Source: Xanthobacter autotrophicus
Lineage (GTDB): Bacteria; Pseudomonadota; Alphaproteobacteria; Rhizobiales; Xanthobacteraceae
Assembly: GCF_043194295.1 (NCBI RefSeq)
Contig: NZ_JBAFVK010000017.1
Strand: one strand, 5' to 3'
Length of the DNA stretch: 64,000 nt
Shown here: piece after piece, positions 41,797 through 49,939 of the stretch
How the letters are laid out: each line of letters begins with the position of its first letter
How positions within the stretch are numbered: the stretch's first letter is position 1
The notes under the pieces: generated by a model
What the model saw: only the letters and a program-made list of their open reading frames with translations
Database searches by the model: none
Told to the model about the DNA's origin: nothing
Translations under genes and position numbers: made by a program

Positions 41797-44256
41797 ATGG
41801 ATCGCCACACCGCGCACCCGCCCGCTCCCTCGGCACTCTCCGCCCCCCTGCGCCCGCGCCCGGCGCCGCCGAGCGCGGAAGACCTTGCCATCCTCGCCGA
41901 GCTGGAGCGCAAGGTGCTGTGGCTGGCGAGCTGGATGATCCACAATGCCAACCACCTGCGCCCGAGCAGCGACGGGCTGAAGGTGGGCGGTCATCAGGCC
42001 TCCTCCGCTTCGCTAGCCGCCATCATGAGCGCGCTCTATTTCCACGTGCTGCGCCCGGAGGACCGGGTGGCGGTGAAGCCCCACGCCAGCCCCATCTTCC
42101 ACGCCATCCAGTATCTGTTCGGCCGCCAGACCCGCGACCGGCTGGCGCATTTCCGCGGCTTCAAGGGCGCCCAGTCCTACCCCTCCCGCACCAAGGACGC
42201 GGACGACGTGGATTTCTCCACCGGCTCTGTCGGCCTCGGCGTGGCGCAGACCCTGTTTGCGAGCCTCGCGCAGGATTACGTGCACGCCCACGGCCTCGCC
42301 GGCGACCGTCCGAAGGGGCGCATGATCGCGCTGGTGGGCGATGCGGAGCTGGACGAAGGCAACGTCTTCGAGGCCCTGCTGGAGGGCTGGAAGCACGAGG
42401 TGCGCAACACCTGGTGGATCATCGACTACAACCGCCAGAGCCTCGACGGCGTGGTGCGCGAGGGCCTCTATGAGCGCTTCACCGGCATCTTCGAGGCCAT
42501 GGGCTGGCAGGTGGTCCTGCTCAAATACGGCACCCTCCAGCAGGCCGCCTTCGCCGAGCCGGGCGGGGCTGCCCTGAAAAGCTGGATCGACACCTGCCCC
42601 AATGCCGAATATTCCGCACTCACCTTCCAGGGCGGCGCGGCCTGGCGCAAGCGGCTGATGGACGACCTCGGCGATCAGGGGGAGGTGTCCGCCCTCATCG
42701 CCCGGCGCTCGGATGCCGAGCTGTCCGCCCTCATGACCAATCTGGGCGGCCACGACATCGCCGCCCTCATCGCAGCCTTCGACGCCATCGACCACGACCG
42801 GCCGGTGGCCTTCCTGTGCTACACGGTGAAGGGCTTCGGCCTGCCGCTGGCTGGCCACAAGGACAACCACGCCGGCCTCATGACCCCCGCCCAGATGGAC
42901 GCCCTGCGCGCCGCCATGGGGGTGGGCGAGGGCCGCGAATGGGAGCCCTTCGAGGGCCTGAAGCGCCCGGCGGGCGAGCTTGCCGCCTTCCTTAACCGCG
43001 TGCCGTTCGCGCAGGGCGGCCCGCGCCGTTTCACCGACCCCGCCCTCACTGTCCCGGCCCTGGCGCCGCCGCCCAATCCGGTGATCTCCACCCAGGCGGG
43101 CTTCGGCCTCATCCTCCAGGACCTGGCCAAGGGCGAGAGCGCGCTCGCCGACCGCATCGTCACCACCTCGCCGGACGTGACCGTCTCCACCAATCTGGGG
43201 CCATGGGTGAACCGGCGCGGCCTGTTCGCCCACGCGGCGCTGGCGGATGTGTTCAAGCGCGAGCGCATCCCCTCCACCTTCGCCTGGGAATTCTCGCCCA
43301 AGGGCCAGCACGTGGAACTGGGCATCGCCGAGATGAACCTGTTCCTGACGCTTTCGGCCTTCGGCCTGTCGCACTCCCTGTTCGGCGCGCGCCTCGTGCC
43401 GGTGGGCACGCTGTATGATCCCTTCATCTGCCGCGGTCTCGATGCGCTGAACTATGCCTGCTACCAGGACGCCCGCTTCATCCTGGTGGCGACGCCCTCC
43501 GGCATCACTTTGGCGCCCGAGGGCGGGGCGCATCAGTCCATCTCCACCCCGCTCATCGGCATGGCGCAGGACGGCCTCGCCGCCTTCGAGCCGGCCTTCG
43601 TGGACGAACTGGCGGTGCTGATGGAATTTGCCTTCGACTATGTGCAGCGCGACGGGGAGGGGGCAGGCGACGAGCGCAACTGGCTGCGCGACGAGACCGG
43701 CGGCTCGGTCTATTTCCGCCTCTCCACCCGCCCGCTGGAGCAGCCGAAGCGGGTGCTGACCGAGGCGCAGAAGCGCGGCATCGTGGATGGCGCCTATTGG
43801 CTGCGGGAGCCCGGCCCCAATTGCGAATTGGTGGTGGCGGTGCAGGGCGCCGTCACCCCCGAGGCCATCGCGGCGGTGGCCCTCATCGCCGAGGACCGGC
43901 GCGACGTGGGCTTGCTCGCCGTCACCTCCGCCGACCGGCTGAACGCCGGCTGGACCGCCGCCGCCCGCGCCCGCGAGCGCGGCTTTGCCGGCGCCACCAG
44001 CCATGCAGAGCGCCTGATGGAGCCGCTGCCCCGCCATTGCGGCATCGTGAGTGTCATCGACGGCCATCCGGCGACATTGGGCTGGCTGGGCGCGGTGGCG
44101 GGCCATCGCCTGCGCGCGCTGGGCGTGGAGCATTTCGGCCAGACCGGGACGCTGGCCGACCTCTACGCCCATTACGGCCTCGACACCGCCGCCATCGTCG
44201 CCGCCGCCCAGGCCATCTCGCCCGGCCGCCCGCTGCGGCATCTCAAGGCGGTGTAG
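41797..44256 (+). CDS. ThDP-dependent homodimeric E1-like dehydrogenase/transketolase family protein
   Basis: This 819-aa cytosolic enzyme resembles the homodimeric pyruvate dehydrogenase E1 (AceE) more than true transketolase. The N-terminal domain holds the ThDP/Mg motif GDAELDEGNVFEALLEGWKH ending in YN, followed by QSLDGVV. LMTNLGGHD and YTVKGFGLPLAGHKDNHAG match AceE blocks. The middle domain has GQHVELGIAEMNLF with the cofactor-activating Glu. No E2 or E3 gene lies nearby and it lacks an obvious E2-binding N-terminal tail, so it may act on a non-pyruvate 2-oxo acid or a sugar. The divergent Lrp gene suggests amino-acid-linked regulation. Confidence 0.85.
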   Translation: MDRHTAHPPAPSALSAPLRPRPAPPSAEDLAILAELERKVLWLASWMIHNANHLRPSSDGLKVGGHQASSASLAAIMSALYFHVLRPEDRVAVKPHASPIFHAIQYLFGRQTRDRLAHFRGFKGAQSYPSRTKDADDVDFSTGSVGLGVAQTLFASLAQDYVHAHGLAGDRPKGRMIALVGDAELDEGNVFEALLEGWKHEVRNTWWIIDYNRQSLDGVVREGLYERFTGIFEAMGWQVVLLKYGTLQQAAFAEPGGAALKSWIDTCPNAEYSALTFQGGAAWRKRLMDDLGDQGEVSALIARRSDAELSALMTNLGGHDIAALIAAFDAIDHDRPVAFLCYTVKGFGLPLAGHKDNHAGLMTPAQMDALRAAMGVGEGREWEPFEGLKRPAGELAAFLNRVPFAQGGPRRFTDPALTVPALAPPPNPVISTQAGFGLILQDLAKGESALADRIVTTSPDVTVSTNLGPWVNRRGLFAHAALADVFKRERIPSTFAWEFSPKGQHVELGIAEMNLFLTLSAFGLSHSLFGARLVPVGTLYDPFICRGLDALNYACYQDARFILVATPSGITLAPEGGAHQSISTPLIGMAQDGLAAFEPAFVDELAVLMEFAFDYVQRDGEGAGDERNWLRDETGGSVYFRLSTRPLEQPKRVLTEAQKRGIVDGAYWLREPGPNCELVVAVQGAVTPEAIAAVALIAEDRRDVGLLAVTSADRLNAGWTAAARARERGFAGATSHAERLMEPLPRHCGIVSVIDGHPATLGWLGAVAGHRLRALGVEHFGQTGTLADLYAHYGLDTAAIVAAAQAISPGRPLRHLKAV

Positions 44257-44348
44257 GGCACCAAGAACGGGTCATGCCATCGGCCTCTTGTGGTTGACCG
44301 AGGCCAAAGCGGTCCACTCCAAATGGCTCGCTCAGGCGCGGCGGGGGA

Positions 44349-44389
44349 CTTGACCCACGGCCCATGAGTCAAGCTCACCGGCCGTGGGT
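44349..44389 (+). promoter_or_regulatory. overlapping inverted repeats downstream of the E1-like gene
   Basis: ACCCACGGCC (44353-44362) pairs with GGCCGTGGGT (44380-44389), a perfect 10-bp stem with a 17-base loop. CTTGAC (44349-44354) can instead pair with GTCAAG (44368-44373), overlapping the first arm. The two folds exclude each other. No T-run follows. It lies in the 339-base gap before tRNA-Ser, which otherwise holds nothing visible. Confidence 0.55.
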
Positions 44390-44595
44390 ATCCCCGCGAC
44401 GGATGCAGCACCGCCCGCGTGCCGCCTGCCAGCACCCCACCCTGCGCCGGCGGGTGGCGGTGGCCGGTCGCCGATGTGCCCGTCGGCGGGCTTGTGGGGA
44501 CATGACCTGCGATGTCATCGGACGGCTTGTCGTCGCGCTTCCGGTCCGCTAGAAGCGCAGAACCACACGCCCGGCGTCCCGCGCCGTGCCCTCGC

Positions 44596-44685
44596 GGAGA
44601 GGTGGCAGAGTGGTCGAATGCACCGCACTCGAAATGCGGCATACGGGCAACCGTATCGGGGGTTCGAATCCCCCCCTCTCCGCCA
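44596..44685 (+). tRNA. tRNA-Ser (anticodon CGA)
   Basis: This 90-nt class II tRNA has a complete cloverleaf. The acceptor stem GGAGAGG pairs with CCTCTCC and is followed by G-CCA encoded at the end. The anticodon stem CCGCA/TGCGG encloses loop CTCGAAA with anticodon CGA at 44630-44632. There is a long variable arm (TACGGGCAACCGTA) and a T-loop GGTTCGAATCC. It reads UCG serine codons, common in this GC-rich genome. It is flanked downstream by an AT-rich patch. Confidence 0.97.
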
Positions 44686-45198
44686 GAAATCAATTATGAT
44701 TTTGAAAAATATATAGAATTTTGGATTGCCGCGGGTGCCGGCCTCACTGCGGGCGCTACCGTGTGACGCGGGTTGCGGACGAATGTTCCCGGACCGTGCG
44801 GATGATTGGCCGCTCAAACGGAAGGGCTTCACCCCGATCGGCGACCCATTGGGGCCTAACTCCATCGACCGAAATTCGACTTGTCGTCATCGTGCGCGCT
44901 GTCCGTCGTCGCGCGCCGGGTGAGCAACCCGCGCTGGGCGGTGACGTTGCCTATCGGATTGTCCACACTGACGGGGGCCTCTGATGGGGCTTCCGACGGC
45001 GCCGCGCTTTCGTTGGTCCAACACAAACTGCGTCAGGACCACCTGCGCAGCCCCGCCGCCTGTGCAGCGATGCGGGGAACTTGCAGTTGGATCGGCGACC
45101 TTCCGGGATCGCTACAGGCCCAATCGCCAGATTCTGGGAATGCGCCTGTTTTCTGCATGGTCTGAACCGGTGCCACCGGGAGCCGGAACCGGGCGTTG
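44686..45198. other. gene-poor stretch 3' of tRNA-Ser
   Basis: These 513 bases begin with a strikingly AT-rich patch (44690-44720), followed by sequence of apparently lower GC than the rest of the window. Overlapping frames exist, but none has coding character. No integrase remnant or repeated tRNA end was found. I can name nothing in it. Confidence 0.45.
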
Positions 45199-45909
45199 CT
45201 ATGCCGGCAGGACGACTACCTTGGTTTTGACTGGGGTTCGTGCATAAAGGTCGATCATGTCCTGACTGAGAAGGCCGACACAACCGCTTGTAACGCCAGA
45301 GCCGATCGACTCGGGATCGCTGGTGGCGTAGATTGTATAGAGCGTGTACGTGCCGTTCTGATAGAGATGCAGTGTGCGGGCGCCGAGGGGGTTGTCGAGG
45401 CCGCCCGGCATGCCGCGGGCATATTTGGCCACCTCGGGCTGGCGCTGGATCATCTCCTTGGGCGGGGTCCAGGTCGCCCATTCGCTTTTGCGCCCGACAT
45501 ACGCGTCACCGCTCCACAGGAACCCGGCGCGGCCGACATTAGCCCCATAGCGGGTGGCGGATCCGCCGTCCTCGACGCGGTAAACGTAGTAATTGCCGGG
45601 ATCGACGATAATGGTGCCCGGTGCTTCCTTGGTTTCGTAACTCACTGTCCGGCGAAAATATTTTGGATTGACCTTGTTGACATCGACCCCCGGGATCGGA
45701 AACTTCTCGGTGGGGACCGGCCCGTAGAGCTTCTCCGCCTCGGCGAGGCTCATGCCATCGGATGACGCGCAACCGGCCAGCCCCAGCGCGCCGAGACCGA
45801 GGGCAGAGCCGACCAGAAATGACCGGCGGCTGAGAGACCCCGACCGGAGCCCAGGCACGGCGACCTCGTCAGTCTCGCCAGCCGCGGCATTCCCATCGTC
45901 CATGATCAT
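45199..45909 (-). CDS. L,D-transpeptidase (YkuD domain) lipoprotein
   Basis: This roughly 236-aa cell-envelope enzyme begins with a Tat-like lipoprotein signal (LSRRSFLVGSALGLGALGL, then AGC). The YkuD domain begins near GTIIVDPGNYYVYRVEDGG and ends with the catalytic block TSGCVGLLSQDMIDLYART, whose Cys is the nucleophile, with the partner His in RTLHLYQNG. It should form 3-3 cross-links or attach proteins to peptidoglycan. Start choice is uncertain among in-frame ATGs at 45960, 45909 and 45903. Codon use looks slightly less GC-extreme than in neighbours. It is monocistronic. Confidence 0.88.
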   Translation of the reverse strand: MIMDDGNAAAGETDEVAVPGLRSGSLSRRSFLVGSALGLGALGLAGCASSDGMSLAEAEKLYGPVPTEKFPIPGVDVNKVNPKYFRRTVSYETKEAPGTIIVDPGNYYVYRVEDGGSATRYGANVGRAGFLWSGDAYVGRKSEWATWTPPKEMIQRQPEVAKYARGMPGGLDNPLGARTLHLYQNGTYTLYTIYATSDPESIGSGVTSGCVGLLSQDMIDLYARTPVKTKVVVLPA

Positions 45910-46402
45910 GATTTCGCAGCTTCCCATGTCCTGTTGCCCGACGCGAAAATACGCCGGCATACACGCGCCGATCCTCTCGCGGAGCGGAGATTGCCGTCAC
46001 TTGGCGCGGCTGGCAAGCTCGGGCTTCACTGCGAGGGGCTTGCCATGCACCAAAGCCGGGAACGCCCACGCGGTCTCGTCGTGCTGGCCGCGACTCAAAC
46101 ATGCAGATCATGGCAGCAGTCGGGTCAGCCGGGCCAAGGCCCATCCGCCAGGCTCGACAAGGGCTTCTCCACGCACACCCTTCGCCACCCATCTTCTGCT
46201 TCCTCAAATCGCCATAGCACCGCGAAGACCTTGACCGTCGCGCACGTCGGACCGTGGTTTCGGCCCTTGAGGCATTCCGACGCCGGCCCGCTGGTTTAGC
46301 CCTGCCGTGATCGGGTCGGCTTCCGAAGCCCTTCACAGCAGCGGACCTTTGGGAAGGTCTGCTTCAGGAGCCACCCCAATTGCGTATCGTGGAGGGCGGA
46401 GC
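45910..46402. other. intergenic region between the liv operon and the L,D-transpeptidase
   Basis: In these 493 bases I see no convincing ORF, RNA gene, repeat or terminator. The base composition is somewhat below the window average. It may contain decayed coding sequence, but no match to a family is readable. Confidence 0.4.
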
Positions 46403-47104
46403 CTAGATGCCGAGGTAGGCTTCACGTACCCGGGGATCGGCGATCAGTTCGTCCGCGCTTCCGCCCATGGTGACGCGGCCGGTCTCCATGACGTAGCCGC
46501 GGTCCGCGACGGACAGCGCGCCGAAGGCGTTCTGCTCCACCAGCAGCACGGTCACGTCGAGGGCCTTGAGCGCCTTCACCACCTCGAAGATCTGCGCCAC
46601 CAGGATGGGCGCAAGGCCCATGGAGGGCTCGTCCAGCAGCAGGCAGGCGGGACGGCCCATGAGGGCGCGGGCGATGGCCAACATCTGCTGCTGCCCGCCG
46701 GAAAGGCCGCCCGCGAGCTGGTTGCGCTTTTCCCTGAGTATCGGGAACATGGCGAAGGCGTCCGCCATGTCGCGCTCCACCCTCTCATCGGCGAAGATGA
46801 AGGCCCCGAGGCGCAGATTCTCCTCCACGCTGAGATTGGTGAAGATTTGCCGGCCCTCCGGGGACTGCGCCAGCCCGCGCGCGACGCGCCGATAGGCCGG
46901 CACGCAGGTCATCGCCTCGCCGCGGAAGGTGATGGCGCCGCCCGACACCGGCTGCACCCCGGAGAGGCAGCGCAGCAGCGTGGTCTTGCCCGCGCCGTTG
47001 GCCCCCACCACGGTGACGATCTCGCCCGAGCCGACGAACAGATCCACGCCGTGCAAGACCTCGATGCGGCCGTAGCGCGAGCGCAATCCCTCAACCGTGA
47101 GCAT
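46403..47104 (-). CDS. livF: branched-chain-type ABC transporter ATPase LivF
   Basis: This 233-aa ATPase is the second energy subunit of a HAAT-family importer. The N-terminus LTVEGLRSRYGRIEVLHGVD, Walker A GANGAGKTT, signature LSGGQQQMLAIARALM and Walker B LLLDEPSMGLAP are all present, along with the LivF-type end GSADELIADPRVREAYLGI. It overlaps livG by 14 bases and ends the five-gene minus-strand operon livJHMGF. In this context (divergent from an aryl-CoA dioxygenase operon with shared operators) the cargo is probably an aromatic acid and not leucine, which is inference. Confidence 0.94.
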   Translation of the reverse strand: MLTVEGLRSRYGRIEVLHGVDLFVGSGEIVTVVGANGAGKTTLLRCLSGVQPVSGGAITFRGEAMTCVPAYRRVARGLAQSPEGRQIFTNLSVEENLRLGAFIFADERVERDMADAFAMFPILREKRNQLAGGLSGGQQQMLAIARALMGRPACLLLDEPSMGLAPILVAQIFEVVKALKALDVTVLLVEQNAFGALSVADRGYVMETGRVTMGGSADELIADPRVREAYLGI

Positions 47105-47876
47105 GGAGCGCCTCCGTGGTGCCGGCGCCGAGGTAGGCCTCGATCACCTTCGGGTTGCGGCTCACCACGGCGGGATCGCCCTCGGCGATCTTTTCGCCAT
47201 GGTCCAGCACAACGATGGTGTCCGAGAGGCGCATCACCAGCTTCATGTCATGCTCCACCAGCAGGATGGCGACGCCAGTCCTGGCGACCTCGCAGATAAG
47301 GCGGTCGATCTCCTCGGTCTCCACCGCGTTGCAGCCGGCGGCGGGCTCGTCGAGCAGCAGCACGCGGGGGCCTGCGGCAAGCGCCCGCGCGATCTCCAGC
47401 CGCTTCAGCGCGCCATAGGAGAGGGCGCCGGCCTCGCGCTCCGCCGCCCGTTCCAGCCCCACCCGCTCCAACAGGACGCGCGCACCCTCCGCCGCCGCGC
47501 GCGAGCGCCGCCGCGAGCCGGGAAGACCGAGCAGGTCGGACAGCACAGGCCCGCGCTCATGCATGTGGAAGCCGACGATGACGTTCTCCAGCACGCTCAT
47601 CTCGTGGAAGATCTGCAGGTTCTGGAACGTGCGCGACATGCCTCGCCCGGCCAGCAGGTCCGGGCGCAGGCCGGTCACGTCCTCGCCATCGAGGAGCACT
47701 TTTCCTGATTTCGGCAGGTAGACACCGGAAATCATGTTGAACAGCGTGGTCTTGCCGGCCCCGTTCGGGCCGATGACGGAGACGATCCTGCCCGTGTCGA
47801 GTGCAAAGGAGACGTCGTTGACCGCCTTCACGCCGCCGAAGGAGATGCCGAGGCCCTCCACTTGAAGCAGGCTCAT
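47091..47876 (-). CDS. livG: branched-chain-type ABC transporter ATPase LivG
   Basis: This 261-aa ATPase partner of LivF has the opening LLQVEGLGISFGGVKAVNDV, Walker A GPNGAGKTT, and GLRPDLLAGRGMSRTFQNLQ with the Q-loop. The signature LSYGALKRLEIARALA takes the variant LSYG form usual in LivG; LLLDEPAAGCNAVE and VEHDMKLVMRLSD follow. Its ATG overlaps the livM stop (ATGA). Length and order are standard. Confidence 0.94.
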   Translation of the reverse strand: MSLLQVEGLGISFGGVKAVNDVSFALDTGRIVSVIGPNGAGKTTLFNMISGVYLPKSGKVLLDGEDVTGLRPDLLAGRGMSRTFQNLQIFHEMSVLENVIVGFHMHERGPVLSDLLGLPGSRRRSRAAAEGARVLLERVGLERAAEREAGALSYGALKRLEIARALAAGPRVLLLDEPAAGCNAVETEEIDRLICEVARTGVAILLVEHDMKLVMRLSDTIVVLDHGEKIAEGDPAVVSRNPKVIEAYLGAGTTEALHAHG

Positions 47877-48829
47877 TCGCCCCTCCCCCGCAGAAGGCGC
47901 CGGGCGCTCGGAATGAGCCCCGCCGGCAGGAAGATCATCACCAGCATCATCACGAGGCCCAGCACCACGTGCTCATAATCCTGCAGCACGGTAAGCACCT
48001 GCGGCAGCAAAGTGAGCAGGGCGGCGCCGAAGATGCCGCCGAGCACCGAGCCTGCCCCGCCGAGCACCGCCATGGTCACGAGTTCGATGGAGTGCATGAA
48101 GCCGGCCACGTCCGGGGTGATCAGCCGGTTCTGCAACGCCAGCAGCGAGCCGGCGACCGAGGCATAGACGGCGGAGATGACGAAGGCATTCAGCTTCGCT
48201 TTCGCCACGTCCACGCCGGCGGTGCGCGCCGCCACCTCCGAGCCGTGCAGCGCCCTGAGCGCGCGGCCGGTGGGGCTGTCGTGCAGGTTCAGCGCCAGCC
48301 AGGCGCCGACGAACAGCACGAGGCCGCAGAAGGCATACCAGAACTGCGGGTTGGTCAATGTGATGCCGAGCGATTCCAGCAGCGCGCGCAGGCCGGGGTC
48401 GGGCACCTTGATGCCGTCCGGCCCGCCGGTCAGCCAGCCCTCGTTGGCGAGCACCATGGCCACCAGCACGCCGAAGCCGAGGCTCGCCACGGCGAGGTAA
48501 TAGCCCTTCAGCCGCAGGATCGGCCGGCCCACCCCATAGGCGACTGCGCCGGAGAGCACTGCGCCGAGCACCACCGCCAACGCGGGGGGCACCCCGAGGT
48601 GCACCGGCAGGAGCGCGCAGGCGTAACCGCCGATGCCCACGAAGCCGGCATGCCCGAGGCTGATCTGCCCGGCATATCCGGTGAGGATGACGATGCCCAC
48701 CACCGCGATGGCGTTGACGAAGACCAGTGAGCCGACGCGATAGTAATAATTGGACGGGAAGAAGAACGGGCTGATGATCATCAGCGCCGCCAGCACCAGC
48801 AAGGTGGACTGCTTGGACGAGAGCCGCAT
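47873..48829 (-). CDS. livM: branched-chain-type ABC transporter permease LivM
   Basis: This 318-aa permease has about nine hydrophobic helices. The LivM-typical first half contains NAIAVVGIVILTGYAGQISL then GHAGFVGIGGYACALL, and the coupling region reads DSPTGRALRALHGSEVAART. The last third, VLGGAGSVLGGIFGAALLTL, is diagnostic. The ATG at 48829 begins 2 bases before the livH stop; a GTG 6 bases upstream is possible. It forms the membrane channel with LivH. Confidence 0.93.
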   Translation of the reverse strand: MRLSSKQSTLLVLAALMIISPFFFPSNYYYRVGSLVFVNAIAVVGIVILTGYAGQISLGHAGFVGIGGYACALLPVHLGVPPALAVVLGAVLSGAVAYGVGRPILRLKGYYLAVASLGFGVLVAMVLANEGWLTGGPDGIKVPDPGLRALLESLGITLTNPQFWYAFCGLVLFVGAWLALNLHDSPTGRALRALHGSEVAARTAGVDVAKAKLNAFVISAVYASVAGSLLALQNRLITPDVAGFMHSIELVTMAVLGGAGSVLGGIFGAALLTLLPQVLTVLQDYEHVVLGLVMMLVMIFLPAGLIPSARRLLRGRGE

Positions 48830-48831
48830 GG

Positions 48832-49704
48832 TCACACGCGCTCCGTCGGATTGCTGCCGTAGAGGCCGCGCGGGAAGGCGAACAGCACGGCGAGGATGAC
48901 GAAGAAGGCCACCGCATCCTTGTAGTGGGAGGAGATGTAGCCCGCCGTCAGCGCCTCCATGAGGCCGAGCAGCAGGCCGCCCGTCAGCGCCCCCTTTGGG
49001 CTGCCCATGCCGCCGAGCATGGCGGCGGCGAACCCCTTCAGCGCCAGCGAGATGCCCACCTCGAAGCTGGTCGGCAGGATCGGGGTGATGAGCACGCCCG
49101 CCAGCGCGCCGATGGCCGCGGACAGGGCGAAGGAGAGCGTCATCACGAAGCGGGTGTTGATGCCCACGAGCTGCGCCGCCAGCCGGTTGTTGGAGGTGGC
49201 GAGCACGGCGCGGCCGGTGAGCGTGCGGGTGAAGAACAGCCACAGCGCAACGAAGATCGCCACCGCCCCCGCCGTCACCCACAGGCTCTGCGGCAGCACG
49301 GTGGCGCCGAAGACGTGGAGCGGCTCGTCGCCCGAGAAGGACGGCAGGCGGTGCGTGCCCTTGCCGAGCACGATCTGGGTGACGCCACGGATGAAGATGG
49401 AGGCGCCGATGGTGATGATGATGAGCGACACCACCGGCGCCCCGCGTGCCGGCTCGATGGCGAAGGTGTTCAGCGCCACCCCGATGGCCGAGGTGACGGC
49501 GATGGCGATGAGCGCGGCGAGCGGCAACGGCAGGCCGGCGGCGACGCCGGCCACCGAGATCATGCCGCCCAGCATCACGAACTCGCCCTGGGCGAAGTTC
49601 ACCACGTCGGACGCGTTGTAGATGATGGTGAAGCCGAGGGCGACGAGCGCATAAACCGCGCCCACCGTGACCCCGGATGCCAGGAACTGCAGCAGATCGG
49701 ACAT
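48832..49704 (-). CDS. livH: branched-chain-type ABC transporter permease LivH
   Basis: This 290-aa permease has the LivH opening LLQFLASGVTVGAVYALVAL and the NFAQGEFVMLGGM motif. EPARGAPVVSLIIITIGASI, the coupling loop SNNRLAAQLVGINTRFV, GFAAAMLGGMGSPKGALTGG and a short C-terminus follow. The ATG at 49704 fits; the open frame further upstream is GC-driven. A 235-base gap separates it from livJ, in which I see no strong hairpin or promoter. Confidence 0.93.
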   Translation of the reverse strand: MSDLLQFLASGVTVGAVYALVALGFTIIYNASDVVNFAQGEFVMLGGMISVAGVAAGLPLPLAALIAIAVTSAIGVALNTFAIEPARGAPVVSLIIITIGASIFIRGVTQIVLGKGTHRLPSFSGDEPLHVFGATVLPQSLWVTAGAVAIFVALWLFFTRTLTGRAVLATSNNRLAAQLVGINTRFVMTLSFALSAAIGALAGVLITPILPTSFEVGISLALKGFAAAMLGGMGSPKGALTGGLLLGLMEALTAGYISSHYKDAVAFFVILAVLFAFPRGLYGSNPTERV

Positions 49705-49939
49705 GTTCGCTCGCTCCCCGCGGGCGGTTCGAGGCGGCGGGCCGGACCCGGAGGGAGCGGCGAAGACCGTCTCACGCTGTGTGGAAGGGGGGCCGCGCCT
49801 GCCCGGCGGACGCGATGCGTCCTTGGGGGGCGGCTTGTCTTGGTGTCCGCCGCCGCTCCCGCGGCCACCCGTGAACGGGCGCCCGCGGGCCGGAGGCGAA
49901 GAATCCCTGGATAGAGAAGGTACCGCGCCGGTCGCCGGC

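Noticed and set aside
42013..44241. A 742-codon minus-strand frame opposite the E1-like gene
   Set aside because: It is a shadow of high-GC codons, with no motif and no start context. The plus strand encodes a clear ThDP enzyme.
44686..45198. Prophage or integrative element attached at tRNA-Ser
   Set aside because: No integrase, no repeated tRNA 3' end and no phage genes are in the window, so it was kept only as a weak finding about composition.
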